Shown here: in pieces, positions 55,233 through 63,670 of the stretch
Layout of the letters: each line of letters begins with the position of its first letter
Position numbering within the stretch: the first letter of the stretch is position 1
NCBI RefSeq assembly: GCF_041200175.1
Contig: NZ_CP165727.1
Coordinates: forward strand, 6,823,501-6,887,500
DNA: 64,000 bases
Reading direction: 5' to 3'
Source of the DNA: Streptomyces sp. R33
GTDB taxonomy: Bacteria > Actinomycetota > Actinomycetes > Streptomycetales > Streptomycetaceae
Program-made: the position numbers and the translations under genes
Notes under the pieces: model-generated
Databases searched by the model: none
What the model saw: only the letters and a program-made list of their open reading frames with translations
Told to the model about the DNA's origin: nothing

Positions 55233-56057
55233 GTGAGCAGAAAGATTCTGGTCATTGTCTCCGAACACGGTTACTGGGCCGAAGAACTGATAGGCCCCGT
55301 ATCGAAGTTCGATGAGCGGGGCTACGAAGTCGTATTCGCCACGCCGACCGGAAAGCGTGCCCACGCTCTTCCGCCGAGCCTCGACGCGAACTTCATCGAT
55401 CCTCCACTGGGACGGTCGGTCACCACCGAGGAGAACGCCCGGCTGGGCCGGGAGTTCGAGCAGTCGAGCCGGCTGGACTCGCCGCTCGACATCGAGGCGT
55501 GGGTCCCCGAGCGCCCGTACACGAGCGACGAGGGCTATCTGCGCAAGCTCGAGCAGTACCACCGCGATCTGGACAAGCTCGAGGCCGACATCGCCGGCTA
55601 CGACGCGGTCCTCATCGTCGGCGGCAGCGGGCCCATCGTCGACCTCGCCAACAACGAGCGCGTGCACGCCCTGATCCTGGCCTTCAAGAAGGCCGGCAAG
55701 GTCGTGGCGGCCGAGTGCTACGGCGTGGCCTGCCTGGCCTTCGCCCGGGACTGGGGCGACCGCAAGAGCATCATCTGGGGCAAGCACGTCACCGGCCACT
55801 GCAAGGAGTACGACTACAAGGACGGAACCGGATTCCTCGGTACCGACTTCAACATGGGCCCGCCGCCGTACCCGCTGGAGTACATCCTGCGCGACGCGAC
55901 CGGCCCGCGCGGGGCGTACCACGGGAACTTCGGCCACCCGCTCTCGGTGATTGTCGACTTCCCGTTCGTGACCGGCCGTTCCACCCCCGACTCGTATCTC
56001 ACGGGGCAGAAGATCGTGGAAGTCCTGGAGGAAGGCCTCACCCGCTACGGGTGGTGA
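55233..56057 (+). CDS. DJ-1/PfpI-family protein (Hsp31-like), operon gene 1
   Basis: A 274-residue class I glutamine-amidotransferase-fold protein related to DJ-1/PfpI/Hsp31. N-terminal KILVIVSEHGYWAEELIGPV has the conserved Glu, and the nucleophile elbow is VVAAECYGVACLAF with the expected Cys. The about 100-residue insertion between these (PPSLDANFIDPPL to the LEQYHRDLDKLEADI helix) is like Hsp31/glyoxalase III-type members. Activities in this family include glyoxalase III, deglycase, chaperone and hydratase (isocyanide hydratase). GTG start behind GGAGGAAT. It opens the right-hand operon. Confidence 0.85.
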   Translation: MSRKILVIVSEHGYWAEELIGPVSKFDERGYEVVFATPTGKRAHALPPSLDANFIDPPLGRSVTTEENARLGREFEQSSRLDSPLDIEAWVPERPYTSDEGYLRKLEQYHRDLDKLEADIAGYDAVLIVGGSGPIVDLANNERVHALILAFKKAGKVVAAECYGVACLAFARDWGDRKSIIWGKHVTGHCKEYDYKDGTGFLGTDFNMGPPPYPLEYILRDATGPRGAYHGNFGHPLSVIVDFPFVTGRSTPDSYLTGQKIVEVLEEGLTRYGW

Positions 56058-56110
56058 TCCGGAAACCCGCCACCGGAAATCCATGATCCGGAAAACCCGT
56101 GATCCGGAAA
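56055..56110 (+). repeat. Short direct repeats after the first operon gene
   Basis: TGATCCGGAAA occurs at 56055-56065, 56084-56094 and 56100-56110; the first copy includes the stop codon of the DJ-1 gene. It looks like local slippage duplication inside the 75-base spacer. Confidence 0.75.
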
Positions 56111-56132
56111 CCGTGAGAATGAGGGGGAATTC

Positions 56133-57776
56133 ATGGAAGCCACTCCCGGACGGGAAAGGCTGATCGAGCAGTTCAAGGCCGACGGCCTGAATGTGATGTT
56201 CGGAAATCCGGGGACGGTGGAACAGGGATTCCTCGACGCGGTGGACGCGGCGGAGGACTTCCGTTACGTCCTCGCCCTCCAGGAGACCGTGGCCGCCGGC
56301 ATCGCCGACGGCTACGCCCGGGCCACCGGCGGCGCGGCCCTGCTCCAGCTGCACTCCGGAGTGGGGCTGGGCAACGGCATCGGGATGCTCTACCAGTCGC
56401 TGCGCGGCCACACCCCGCTCGTCGTGGTCGCCGGCGACGCCGGGGTCCGCTACGACGCGATGGACGCGCAGATGGCGTCCGACCTGGTGGCCATGGCGAA
56501 GCCGGTGACGAAGTACGCGACGCGGGTCACCGACCGGCACTCCGTACTGCGCACCATCCGCCGGGCGGTCAAGATCGCCCTGACCCCGCCGCGCGGCCCG
56601 GTGTTCGTGGCGCTGCCGATGGACGTGCTGGACGAGCTGAACTCCGAGCCCGTCCTGCCCGCCGCGGTGCCCCTCACGGACGTGGCGCCCTCGCCGGCCT
56701 CGGTGGGCCGGGCGGCCGAGCTGCTCGCCTCCGCGGAGCGGCCCGTGGTCCTCGTCGGTGACGGGGTGTCGCTCTCCGGGGCCCAGCGCGAACTGGTCGC
56801 CGTCGCCGAGCTGCTGGGCGCCGACGTCTACGAGGTGGACTCGTCCGAGGTGAACATCGCGGCCTCGCACCCGCTGCGCCGCGGCCAGACGGGCCACATG
56901 TTCGGCCCGCACAGCAAGGAGCTCGTCGCCGACGCGGACGGGGTGCTGATCGTCGGCACCTACGTCTTCCCGGAGGTGTTCCCCGAGCTGGAGAGCCCCT
57001 TCCGGGCCGGCGCGAAGGTCGTCCACATCGACCTGAACGCGTACGAGATCGCCAAGAACCACCCGGTCGACCTCGGCCTGGCCGCCGATCCCCGGCAGGC
57101 GCTGCGCGCGCTGGCCGGCGTACTGGAACGCCTGCTGACCCCGCAGCGGCGGGCGGCCGCGGCCGCCCGGCTCGACGCCCGCACCCGTGAGCGGGCGCTG
57201 TCCGCCCGGTCGGGGGAGGCCGAGCAGGACGGCACGCCGATGGCCGTCTTCCTGCGGACCCTGGCCGAGCGGACCGGCGGGGACCTGATCGTCTTCGACG
57301 AGGCGCTGACCACCTCGCCGCTGGTCACCCGGTACCTGCCGCCGGAGCGGCCCGGCGACTACCACCTCACCCGGGGCGGTTCGCTCGGCGTGGGCTTCCC
57401 GGGGGCGGTCGGCGCCAAGCTGGCCCGTCCGGACCGCCTCGTCGTCGGGTTCGCGGGCGACGGCGGGTCGATGTACACGTACCAGGCGCTGTGGACCGCG
57501 GTCCGGCACGGCATCGACGCCAAGTTCGTGGTCTGCAACAACCGCAAGTACCGGCTGCTCGACGACAACATCGCCCAGTACTGGCGGGAGCGGGACATCC
57601 CGGAGCACGGCTTCCCGGGCTCCTTCGACCTCTCCCACCCCGAGATCGACTTCGCCGCTCTGGCGCGGGCGCTCGGCGCCGAGGGGATGCGGGTGGAGAA
57701 GCCGGACGAGGCGGTCGCCGCCGTGGCCCGGATGCTCGACCACCCCGGTCCGTTCCTCGTCGACGTACAGATCTGA
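56133..57776 (+). CDS. Thiamine-diphosphate-dependent enzyme (benzoylformate decarboxylase/acetolactate synthase-like)
   Basis: A 547-residue ThDP enzyme with the three-domain layout. The cofactor-activating Glu51 is in LALQETVAAGIADGYAR. The ThDP/Mg motif begins GDGGS (about 441) and ends NNRKY about 29 residues later. The central domain resembles the transhydrogenase dIII fold. Its similarity suggests decarboxylation of an aryl or alkyl 2-oxo acid, or carboligation giving an acyloin. The substrate is unknown. Catalytic His pairs of benzoylformate decarboxylase cannot be confirmed: residues 67-75 read GGAALLQLH. Second gene of the operon. Confidence 0.88.
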   Translation: MEATPGRERLIEQFKADGLNVMFGNPGTVEQGFLDAVDAAEDFRYVLALQETVAAGIADGYARATGGAALLQLHSGVGLGNGIGMLYQSLRGHTPLVVVAGDAGVRYDAMDAQMASDLVAMAKPVTKYATRVTDRHSVLRTIRRAVKIALTPPRGPVFVALPMDVLDELNSEPVLPAAVPLTDVAPSPASVGRAAELLASAERPVVLVGDGVSLSGAQRELVAVAELLGADVYEVDSSEVNIAASHPLRRGQTGHMFGPHSKELVADADGVLIVGTYVFPEVFPELESPFRAGAKVVHIDLNAYEIAKNHPVDLGLAADPRQALRALAGVLERLLTPQRRAAAAARLDARTRERALSARSGEAEQDGTPMAVFLRTLAERTGGDLIVFDEALTTSPLVTRYLPPERPGDYHLTRGGSLGVGFPGAVGAKLARPDRLVVGFAGDGGSMYTYQALWTAVRHGIDAKFVVCNNRKYRLLDDNIAQYWRERDIPEHGFPGSFDLSHPEIDFAALARALGAEGMRVEKPDEAVAAVARMLDHPGPFLVDVQI

Positions 57777-57834
57777 CGCACCGCTGCGACCAGACCCACC
57801 GCACAGCACACCACCACGGACAGGAGGAGACCGC

Positions 57835-58266
57835 ATGCCCGCCGAGCGGCTGACCGAGGAAGCGATCCGCACCTTCGCGGAGAACTGGTACGTGGCCCTG
57901 GACCAGCACCTTCCGCTGGACCGGGTGCTCCCGCTCATCACCGAGGACCTGGAGTTCAAGGTCCCCGAGGACACCTTCCTCGGACACCAGGGCTTCGGCC
58001 GCTGGTACGCGGCGGTCACGAACCGCTTCTTCGACGAGGTCCACACCGTCACCAAGGTGGAGCCCGTCATCGAGGGCGACCGGGCGATCGTCCGGGTCCT
58101 CGTCAACTGGCAGGCCAAGATCTGGGACCCGCCGGCGGCCCGCAGTCAGTGGCTCGGCTTCGACGCCGACCAGACCTGGACGGTCGTGGCCGGTCCCGAC
58201 GGACCGCTCATCAAGCAGTACACCGTCAACGACCTGGCCCCGATGCCCGGTTCCGGCTCGCTCTGA
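57835..58266 (+). CDS. SnoaL/NTF2-like protein A
   Basis: A 143-residue NTF2-fold protein (TEEAIRTFAENWYVALDQHLPLDRVLPLI, WLGFDADQTWTVVAGPDGP). Members of this superfamily are cyclases, dehydratases, isomerases or binding proteins. No catalytic pair is obvious by eye. ATG behind ACAGGAGGAGACC. First of three adjacent NTF2-like genes, each different from the others. Confidence 0.82.
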   Translation: MPAERLTEEAIRTFAENWYVALDQHLPLDRVLPLITEDLEFKVPEDTFLGHQGFGRWYAAVTNRFFDEVHTVTKVEPVIEGDRAIVRVLVNWQAKIWDPPAARSQWLGFDADQTWTVVAGPDGPLIKQYTVNDLAPMPGSGSL

Positions 58267-58295
58267 GCACGGGCGCCGGCGAAGGAGAAGCGACG

Positions 58296-58751
58296 ATGAC
58301 CGAAGTGACACGGGAGCGGGTCGAAGCGGCGTACGCCGCCCTCGGCTCCGGCGACCGCGCCCGCATCCTCGAGTACTACTCCGAGGACCTGCGCTGGCTG
58401 GTGCCGGGCAACCACCCGCTGGCCGGCTGGTACGAGAGCCTGGACGCCTTCCTGGAGCTGATGGGGCAGACCCACAAGCTCACGGGCGGCACCTTCCGCA
58501 TGGACATCCAGTCCGTCCTCGTCGGCGAGGACTGCAGCGCCGACGTCTGCCGCAACGTCGCCCTGCGCGACGGCGCGCACCAGGGGAGCAGCTCGCCGTA
58601 CGAGCGGATGGACTACCCGGTCTTCCACTTCATGCGGTGGCGGGACGGCCGGATCGTCGAGGGCCGTGACGGGCTCTTCGGGGACTCGGCGACCGCATTC
58701 AGCCAGTTCTGGGCGCCGTTCGCGCCCGACGGAACCCGCCGGGACCGATAG
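58296..58751 (+). CDS. SnoaL/NTF2-like protein B
   Basis: A 151-residue NTF2-fold protein: RVEAAYAALGSGDRARILEYYSEDLRWLVPGNHPLAGWYESLDAFL, the usual N-terminal helix followed by the small-molecule pocket strand. HPLAGWY and DYPVFHFMRW are distinctive. The GHGLA-type residues of known ketosteroid isomerases are not evident. ATG behind GAAGGAGAAG. Gap to the next gene is 13 bases. Confidence 0.82.
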   Translation: MTEVTRERVEAAYAALGSGDRARILEYYSEDLRWLVPGNHPLAGWYESLDAFLELMGQTHKLTGGTFRMDIQSVLVGEDCSADVCRNVALRDGAHQGSSSPYERMDYPVFHFMRWRDGRIVEGRDGLFGDSATAFSQFWAPFAPDGTRRDR

Positions 58752-58764
58752 GGGGAGGAGCGCG

Positions 58765-59145
58765 ATGAGCGCTGTGGACGCACGACAGATCCTTGAGAAG
58801 TACTACGAGTACGCCAACGCCGGGGACTGGGACCGCTGGTGCGACCTGTTCGCCGACGACCAGGTCATGGACGAGCAGCTCGCCGGACACATCGAGGGCC
58901 TGGAGGTCCTGCGCTCGATGATGAAGGGCATGGGGACGATGTACCGCGTCTTCCGGAACAAGCCCGTGCACTTCCTCGTCGACGGGGAGAAGGCCGCGGC
59001 CGTCTCCCACCTCAGCGCCGTCAGCGCCTCCGGCGAGGCGATCGAGGCCGAGGTCATGAACTTCTTCCGGATCGTGGACGGAAAGATCGCCTACATGGCG
59101 AACTACCACGACACCGTCCCCTTCCAGGTGCTGAGCCAGGGCTGA
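58765..59145 (+). CDS. SnoaL/NTF2-like protein C
   Basis: A 126-residue NTF2-fold protein: ARQILEKYYEYANAGDWDRWCDLFADDQVMDEQLAGHIEGLEVLRSMM is the SnoaL-type start, and VMNFFRIVDGKIAYMANYHDTVPF the final strands. The conserved DxxxDEQ region could line the pocket. ATG behind GGGGGAGGAG. The GMC oxidoreductase starts 13 bases after its stop. Confidence 0.82.
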   Translation: MSAVDARQILEKYYEYANAGDWDRWCDLFADDQVMDEQLAGHIEGLEVLRSMMKGMGTMYRVFRNKPVHFLVDGEKAAAVSHLSAVSASGEAIEAEVMNFFRIVDGKIAYMANYHDTVPFQVLSQG

Positions 59146-59158
59146 GGGAGGCCGACTC

Positions 59159-60772
59159 GTGGCGATCGCCGACAGAGAAGAGTACGACTACGTCATCGTG
59201 GGATCCGGCACCGCGGGCAGCGTCCTCGCGAACCGGCTCTCCGAGGACCCGGACGTCTCCGTCCTGGTCCTGGAGGCGGGCGGCAACCGCATCCCGCCCG
59301 AGGTGGACGACCCGTCCTCCTGGTACAAGCTGCTCGGCGGGCCCGTCGACTGGGGCTACACCAGCGTCCCGCAGCCCGGACTCGACGGCCGCCGTACGTA
59401 CGAACCGCGCGGCAAGGCCCCCGGCGGCAGCAGCAACCTGTACATCATGATGCACATCCGGGGCCACGCCTCGGACTTCGACAACTGGGCCTACCAGGGC
59501 GCCGCCGGCTGGGGCTACGAGGACGTCCTGCCGTACTTCGCCCTCCTGGAGGGCCAGGAGGACGCCACCGCGCCCACCACCGGCACCCGCGGCCCGCAGC
59601 GCATCACCAACGCCGGGCAGCACGGCCCCAACCCGGTCTCCCGCGCCTTCATCGACGCGGCCGTCGAACTCGGCCACCAGGAGATCGCCGACTTCAACAC
59701 CGACGGGCCCCGTCGCGGCCTCTTCGGCACCGGCTGGCACCACATCGACGTGGCCGACGGGCGCCGCCAGGGCACCCTCGCCGCCTATCTGGAGCCGGTG
59801 CTGGAACGGCCCAACCTGACCCTGCGCACCAGCGCCCAGAGCACCCGGCTGCTCTTCGACGGCGACACCTGCACGGGCGTCGAGTACGTGCAGCTCGCAC
59901 CGCCCGCCGAATTCCCCGGCCGTACCGTGCGCGACGGCCACAGCGCCACCGCAGAGCCCGGACTGCACTCCGTACGGGCCCGCCGCGAGGTGATCGTGGC
60001 CGCCGGGGCGATCGAGTCCCCGAAGCTTCTGCTGCTCTCCGGCATCGGGAACCCCGAGCAGTTGGGCGAGCACGGCATCGAGACGGTCGCGGCCCTGCCC
60101 GGGGTCGGCGAGAACTTCCACAACCACGTCCTGACCGGGCTGATGGCCGAGGTCACCCAGGAACTCCCGCCGCCGGCACAGAACCTGTCGGAGAGCGCTC
60201 TGTTCCTCTCGTCCCAGCCCGGTCTGCCCGCGCCCGACCTGCAGATCGCCTTCGTCCACGTGCCGTTCGACGTGATCGTCGGCAAGGACCACCCGAACAC
60301 GGTGAGCATCCTGCCCGGTGTCGTACGGCCCGTCTCGCGCGGCTGGATCAGGCTCGCGAGCGCCGATCCGCTGGCCCACCCGCTGATCAACCCGAACTAC
60401 CTGGGCGACCGGTGGGACCTCGAGCGGATGGTGCAGGGCATCAAGCTGGCCCGCGAGATCTTCGCGACCTCGGCCTTCTCGCCCTGGTACAAGCAGGAGC
60501 TCCAGCCCGGTCCCGGCTACGGCACCGACGAGGACCTGCGGACCTTCGCGAAGCAGAAGTCCGAGAGCTACCACCACCAGGCCGGCTCCTGCCGCATGGG
60601 CATCGACGACCTCTCGGTCGTCGACCCCGAGCTGCGCGTGCACGGCGTACGCAACCTGCGCGTCGTCGACGCCAGCGTGATGCCCGCGGTCCCGTCGGGC
60701 AACTGCCACACCGCCATCGCGATGATCGCCGAGCGCGCGGCGGACTTCCTGAGGGGGGTGTCCCGTGCCTGA
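59159..60772 (+). CDS. GMC-family FAD oxidoreductase
   Basis: A 537-residue glucose-methanol-choline oxidoreductase. N-terminal ADP-binding DYVIVGSGTAGSVLANRLSE, GMC signature 1 near RGKAPGGSSNLYIMMHIRGH, signature 2 in AGAIESPKLLLLSGIGNPEQL. C-terminal active-site region SYHHQAGSCRMG and SGNCHTAIAMIAERAADFL, with the conserved His. It should oxidise an alcohol to an aldehyde or ketone. No signal peptide, so it acts in the cytoplasm. The downstream DJ-1 gene overlaps its end by eight bases. Confidence 0.9.
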   Translation: MAIADREEYDYVIVGSGTAGSVLANRLSEDPDVSVLVLEAGGNRIPPEVDDPSSWYKLLGGPVDWGYTSVPQPGLDGRRTYEPRGKAPGGSSNLYIMMHIRGHASDFDNWAYQGAAGWGYEDVLPYFALLEGQEDATAPTTGTRGPQRITNAGQHGPNPVSRAFIDAAVELGHQEIADFNTDGPRRGLFGTGWHHIDVADGRRQGTLAAYLEPVLERPNLTLRTSAQSTRLLFDGDTCTGVEYVQLAPPAEFPGRTVRDGHSATAEPGLHSVRARREVIVAAGAIESPKLLLLSGIGNPEQLGEHGIETVAALPGVGENFHNHVLTGLMAEVTQELPPPAQNLSESALFLSSQPGLPAPDLQIAFVHVPFDVIVGKDHPNTVSILPGVVRPVSRGWIRLASADPLAHPLINPNYLGDRWDLERMVQGIKLAREIFATSAFSPWYKQELQPGPGYGTDEDLRTFAKQKSESYHHQAGSCRMGIDDLSVVDPELRVHGVRNLRVVDASVMPAVPSGNCHTAIAMIAERAADFLRGVSRA

Positions 60773-61376
60773 CGTCGTACTGCGCGAGGGTGCGCTGAGC
60801 GGGACCCGGATCGCGGTCCTGGTCGAGAGCGACTTCTACGAGCCGGAGATCTTCTACTACCAGCACCGGTTCGCCGAGGAGGGCGCCGAGGTCGACTTCC
60901 TGACCCGGCTGTGGGGCAACGACTCCATCACCTTCTCCGGGCACGAGTACCGGGCGCCGTTCACCGCCGACAAGTCCCTGGAGGGGCTCAGCGACGAGGA
61001 CCTGCGCCGGTACGCGGCGATCATCGTGCCCTCGGGCATGGTGGCCGACCGGCTGCGCTACACCGAGGACGTCGACGTCCTCGCGCCGGCGACCGAGCTG
61101 CTGCGCCGGGCCTTCGAGGAGCCGACGGTCCTCAAGGGGATCATCTGTCACGGCATGTGGCTGGCCTCCTCGATCCCGGGCAAGGTGCGCGGCCGCAAGG
61201 TGGTCTGCCACAACAACCTCATCGGCGACGTCCGCAACATGGGCGGCGAGTACGTCGACGAGGACGTGGTGGTCGACGGTGACCTGGTCACCGGCCGCAC
61301 CGGCGCCCACCACCACCTCTTCGCCCGCCGGATCATCGAGCTGATCGCGGCGGGGCGGGGCCGGGGGGCCGCCTGA
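60765..61376 (+). CDS. DJ-1/PfpI-family protein, operon second copy
   Basis: A 203-residue shorter relative of gene 1 without the long insertion. TRIAVLVESDFYEPEIFYY has the conserved Glu, and the nucleophile elbow is LKGIICHGMWLASSIPGKVRGRKVV with Cys-His. The late region TGRTGAHHHLFARRIIEL is typical of PfpI proteases/deglycases. GTG start overlapping the GMC gene. The stop overlaps the next start by one base (TGATG). Confidence 0.88.
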   Translation: MPDVVLREGALSGTRIAVLVESDFYEPEIFYYQHRFAEEGAEVDFLTRLWGNDSITFSGHEYRAPFTADKSLEGLSDEDLRRYAAIIVPSGMVADRLRYTEDVDVLAPATELLRRAFEEPTVLKGIICHGMWLASSIPGKVRGRKVVCHNNLIGDVRNMGGEYVDEDVVVDGDLVTGRTGAHHHLFARRIIELIAAGRGRGAA

Positions 61377-61807
61377 TGGCCGGCATGGTCTGGTCGCACG
61401 TGGGCCTGAACTGCACGGACCAGAAGACCACCGAGGAGTTCTACACCCGGTACTTCGGCTTCACCCGGGCCAGGGTGGTCGATCTCGGGGAGGCGCAGAT
61501 CGTGTTCCTGCGCCGCGGTGACGCGTACCTGGAGCTCTTCGCGGCCGGCACCGAACCGGCCCGCCAGGCGCACGACGACGGGCCGCAGGCCCCGGGCCGG
61601 ATGCGCCACCTGGCCTTTCAGACCGACAGCGTGGACGCGTTCCTGGCGGAGCTGGGCGACGCGGCCGAAGTGACCCTGGGCCCGCTGGACTTCGACGACT
61701 TCATCTGCGGCTGGCGGACCGTGTGGGTCCGCGATCCCGACGGGGTGATCGTCGAGGTCAGTCAGGGATTCGAGGACGACCGCTCACACGACAAGGACGG
61801 TGCATGA
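61376..61807 (+). CDS. VOC-family (glyoxalase/dioxygenase superfamily) protein
   Basis: A 143-residue vicinal-oxygen-chelate protein. MVWSHVGLNCTDQKTTEEFYTRYFGF provides the usual first His ligand. YLELFAAGTEP supplies a Glu, the second half starts MRHLAFQTDSVDAFLAEL with a His, and the last strand VRDPDGVIVEVSQG has the final Glu. So the four-residue metal site looks intact, and metal-dependent isomerase, dioxygenase or lyase activity is plausible. ATG at 61376 overlaps the previous gene. Confidence 0.85.
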   Translation: MAGMVWSHVGLNCTDQKTTEEFYTRYFGFTRARVVDLGEAQIVFLRRGDAYLELFAAGTEPARQAHDDGPQAPGRMRHLAFQTDSVDAFLAELGDAAEVTLGPLDFDDFICGWRTVWVRDPDGVIVEVSQGFEDDRSHDKDGA

Positions 61808-61808
61808 C

Positions 61809-63629
61809 ATGGCGGACGCCGTGAGCTTCTCCTTCTCCGACACCATCGCGGGCTACGTCGGCCGCTTCGACTCCGAGTCCCGCGTGCTGCGGCTGAAGAC
61901 CTCGGACGGCCGCGAGTTCGACGTCTCCCTCGCGGGGGACCCGAGTGCCGAGCTGGTCCGCAACCTGGACGAGCCGTACATCGACGCCTCCGGGCACATC
62001 GACGAGATGCTCTCGCCGGGCCGGTTCCTCTTCGTCTACGGCGTCCACTACCCGGAGCACGGGGGCCGCTTCGAGGCGAAGCGCCTGGTGTTCCTGGGCC
62101 GCGGCGCCGAGGACTACCGGTTCGAGGAGGCCAGCTGGTGGGTCAAGCAGATCGAGTCGCTGGCCGACTTCTACAAGCGGGCGCAGTTCGGCGAGGGCCC
62201 GGTGGACTTCACCGAGTACCGCACCGAGATCCGGCTCGGCGGCGACAAGACCGCCAGTCACGTCCAGGAGACCGACACGATCTCCCGCCTCGTCTACGGC
62301 ATGGCCTCGGCCTACCTGCTGACCGGCAAGGACGAGTACCTCGAGGTCGCCGAGCGCGGCACCGAGTACCTGCGCAAGCACATGCGGGTCGTGGACAGCG
62401 AGGAGGACGTGGTCTTCTGGTACCACGGCATCAGCGTCGACGGGGACAGCGAGCGCAAGCTGTTCACCTCGGAGTTCTCCGACGACTACGACGCGATCCC
62501 GATGTACGAGCAGATCTACGCGCTGGCGGGCCCGATCCAGACGTACCGCGTCACCGGTGACATCCGGATCAAGAACGACGCGGACGCCACCATCCGGCTG
62601 TTCGACAAGTTCTTCCTGGACCGCGAGCAGGGCGGCTACTACTCGCACATCGACCCGATCCTGTTCAGCGCGGACCACGAGTCCCTCGGCGAGAACGCCG
62701 AGCGCAAGAACTGGAACTCGGTCGGCGACCACGCGCCCGCGTACCTGATCAACCTGTACCTGGCGACCGGCGAGCAGAAGTACGCCGACTTCCTCGAGTA
62801 CACCTTCGACACCATCGCGGACAAGTTCCCGGACTACAAGAACAGCCCGTTCGTCCAGGAGCGCTTCTTCCGCGACTGGTCGCACGACACCGCGCACAGC
62901 TGGCAGCAGAACCGCGCGGTCGTCGGGCACAACCTGAAGATCGCCTGGAACCTGATGCGGATGAACTCGCTGAAGGCCAAGCCGGCGTACGAGGAGCTCG
63001 CCAAGAAGATCGGCGAGATCATGCCGGCGGTCGGCAGCGACGTCCAGCGCGGCGGCTGGTACGACGTCGTGGAGCGTGTGAAGGACGGGGACCAGGAGGC
63101 GTATCGTTTCGCCTGGCACGACCGCAAGGCCTGGTGGCAGCAGGAGCAGGCGATCCTCGCCTACCTCATCCTGAACGGCACGGTCGGCGGCGACGCCTTC
63201 CTGCGCGAGGCCCGGCAGGCGGAGGCCTTCTACAACACGTTCTTCCTCGACCACGACGAGGGAGCCGTCTACTTCAACGTGCTCGCCAGCGGTACGCCGT
63301 ACCTGCTCGGCACGGAGCGGCTCAAGGGCAGCCACTCGATGTCCATGTACCACTCGGCGGAGCTCTGCTACCTGTCCGCCGTCTACAACAACCTGCTCAT
63401 CAACGGGCGGGAAATGGACTTCCACTTCAAGCCCGACCCGACCAACCTGCCCGACCGCGTGCTGCGCGTCTCGCCCGACCTGCTGCCCGCGGGCTCGGTA
63501 CAGATCGCGTCCGTCGAGATCGACGAGAAGCCGTACCGGGACTTCGACGCCGACGGTCTCACCGTCCGGCTGCCCGACGTCCAGGGGCGGGTCAAGGTCA
63601 AGGTCCGGCTGCGCCCGGTGACTTCATAG
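61809..63629 (+). CDS. AGE-family (N-acylglucosamine 2-epimerase-like) protein with extra N- and C-terminal domains
   Basis: A 606-residue protein. Residues about 1-95 form a beta-rich domain (DTIAGYVGRFDSESRVLRLKT, HIDEMLSPGRFLFVYGVHYP). Residues about 100-520 are the (alpha/alpha)6 barrel of the AGE/cellobiose-2-epimerase clan, with repeated helices and conserved His/Trp/Arg residues such as DWSHDTAHSWQQNRAVVGHN and FAWHDRKAWWQQEQAI. About 80 further residues at the end are again beta-rich (PDRVLRVSPDLLPAG). It would epimerise or isomerise a sugar or related polyol. ATG at 61809 fits GGACGG 10 bases upstream; GTG at 61800 is the alternative. Confidence 0.85.
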   Translation: MADAVSFSFSDTIAGYVGRFDSESRVLRLKTSDGREFDVSLAGDPSAELVRNLDEPYIDASGHIDEMLSPGRFLFVYGVHYPEHGGRFEAKRLVFLGRGAEDYRFEEASWWVKQIESLADFYKRAQFGEGPVDFTEYRTEIRLGGDKTASHVQETDTISRLVYGMASAYLLTGKDEYLEVAERGTEYLRKHMRVVDSEEDVVFWYHGISVDGDSERKLFTSEFSDDYDAIPMYEQIYALAGPIQTYRVTGDIRIKNDADATIRLFDKFFLDREQGGYYSHIDPILFSADHESLGENAERKNWNSVGDHAPAYLINLYLATGEQKYADFLEYTFDTIADKFPDYKNSPFVQERFFRDWSHDTAHSWQQNRAVVGHNLKIAWNLMRMNSLKAKPAYEELAKKIGEIMPAVGSDVQRGGWYDVVERVKDGDQEAYRFAWHDRKAWWQQEQAILAYLILNGTVGGDAFLREARQAEAFYNTFFLDHDEGAVYFNVLASGTPYLLGTERLKGSHSMSMYHSAELCYLSAVYNNLLINGREMDFHFKPDPTNLPDRVLRVSPDLLPAGSVQIASVEIDEKPYRDFDADGLTVRLPDVQGRVKVKVRLRPVTS

Positions 63630-63670
63630 CGCTCAACGGGGGGCGCCCCGACAAGAGGGGAAGCAAAGCC

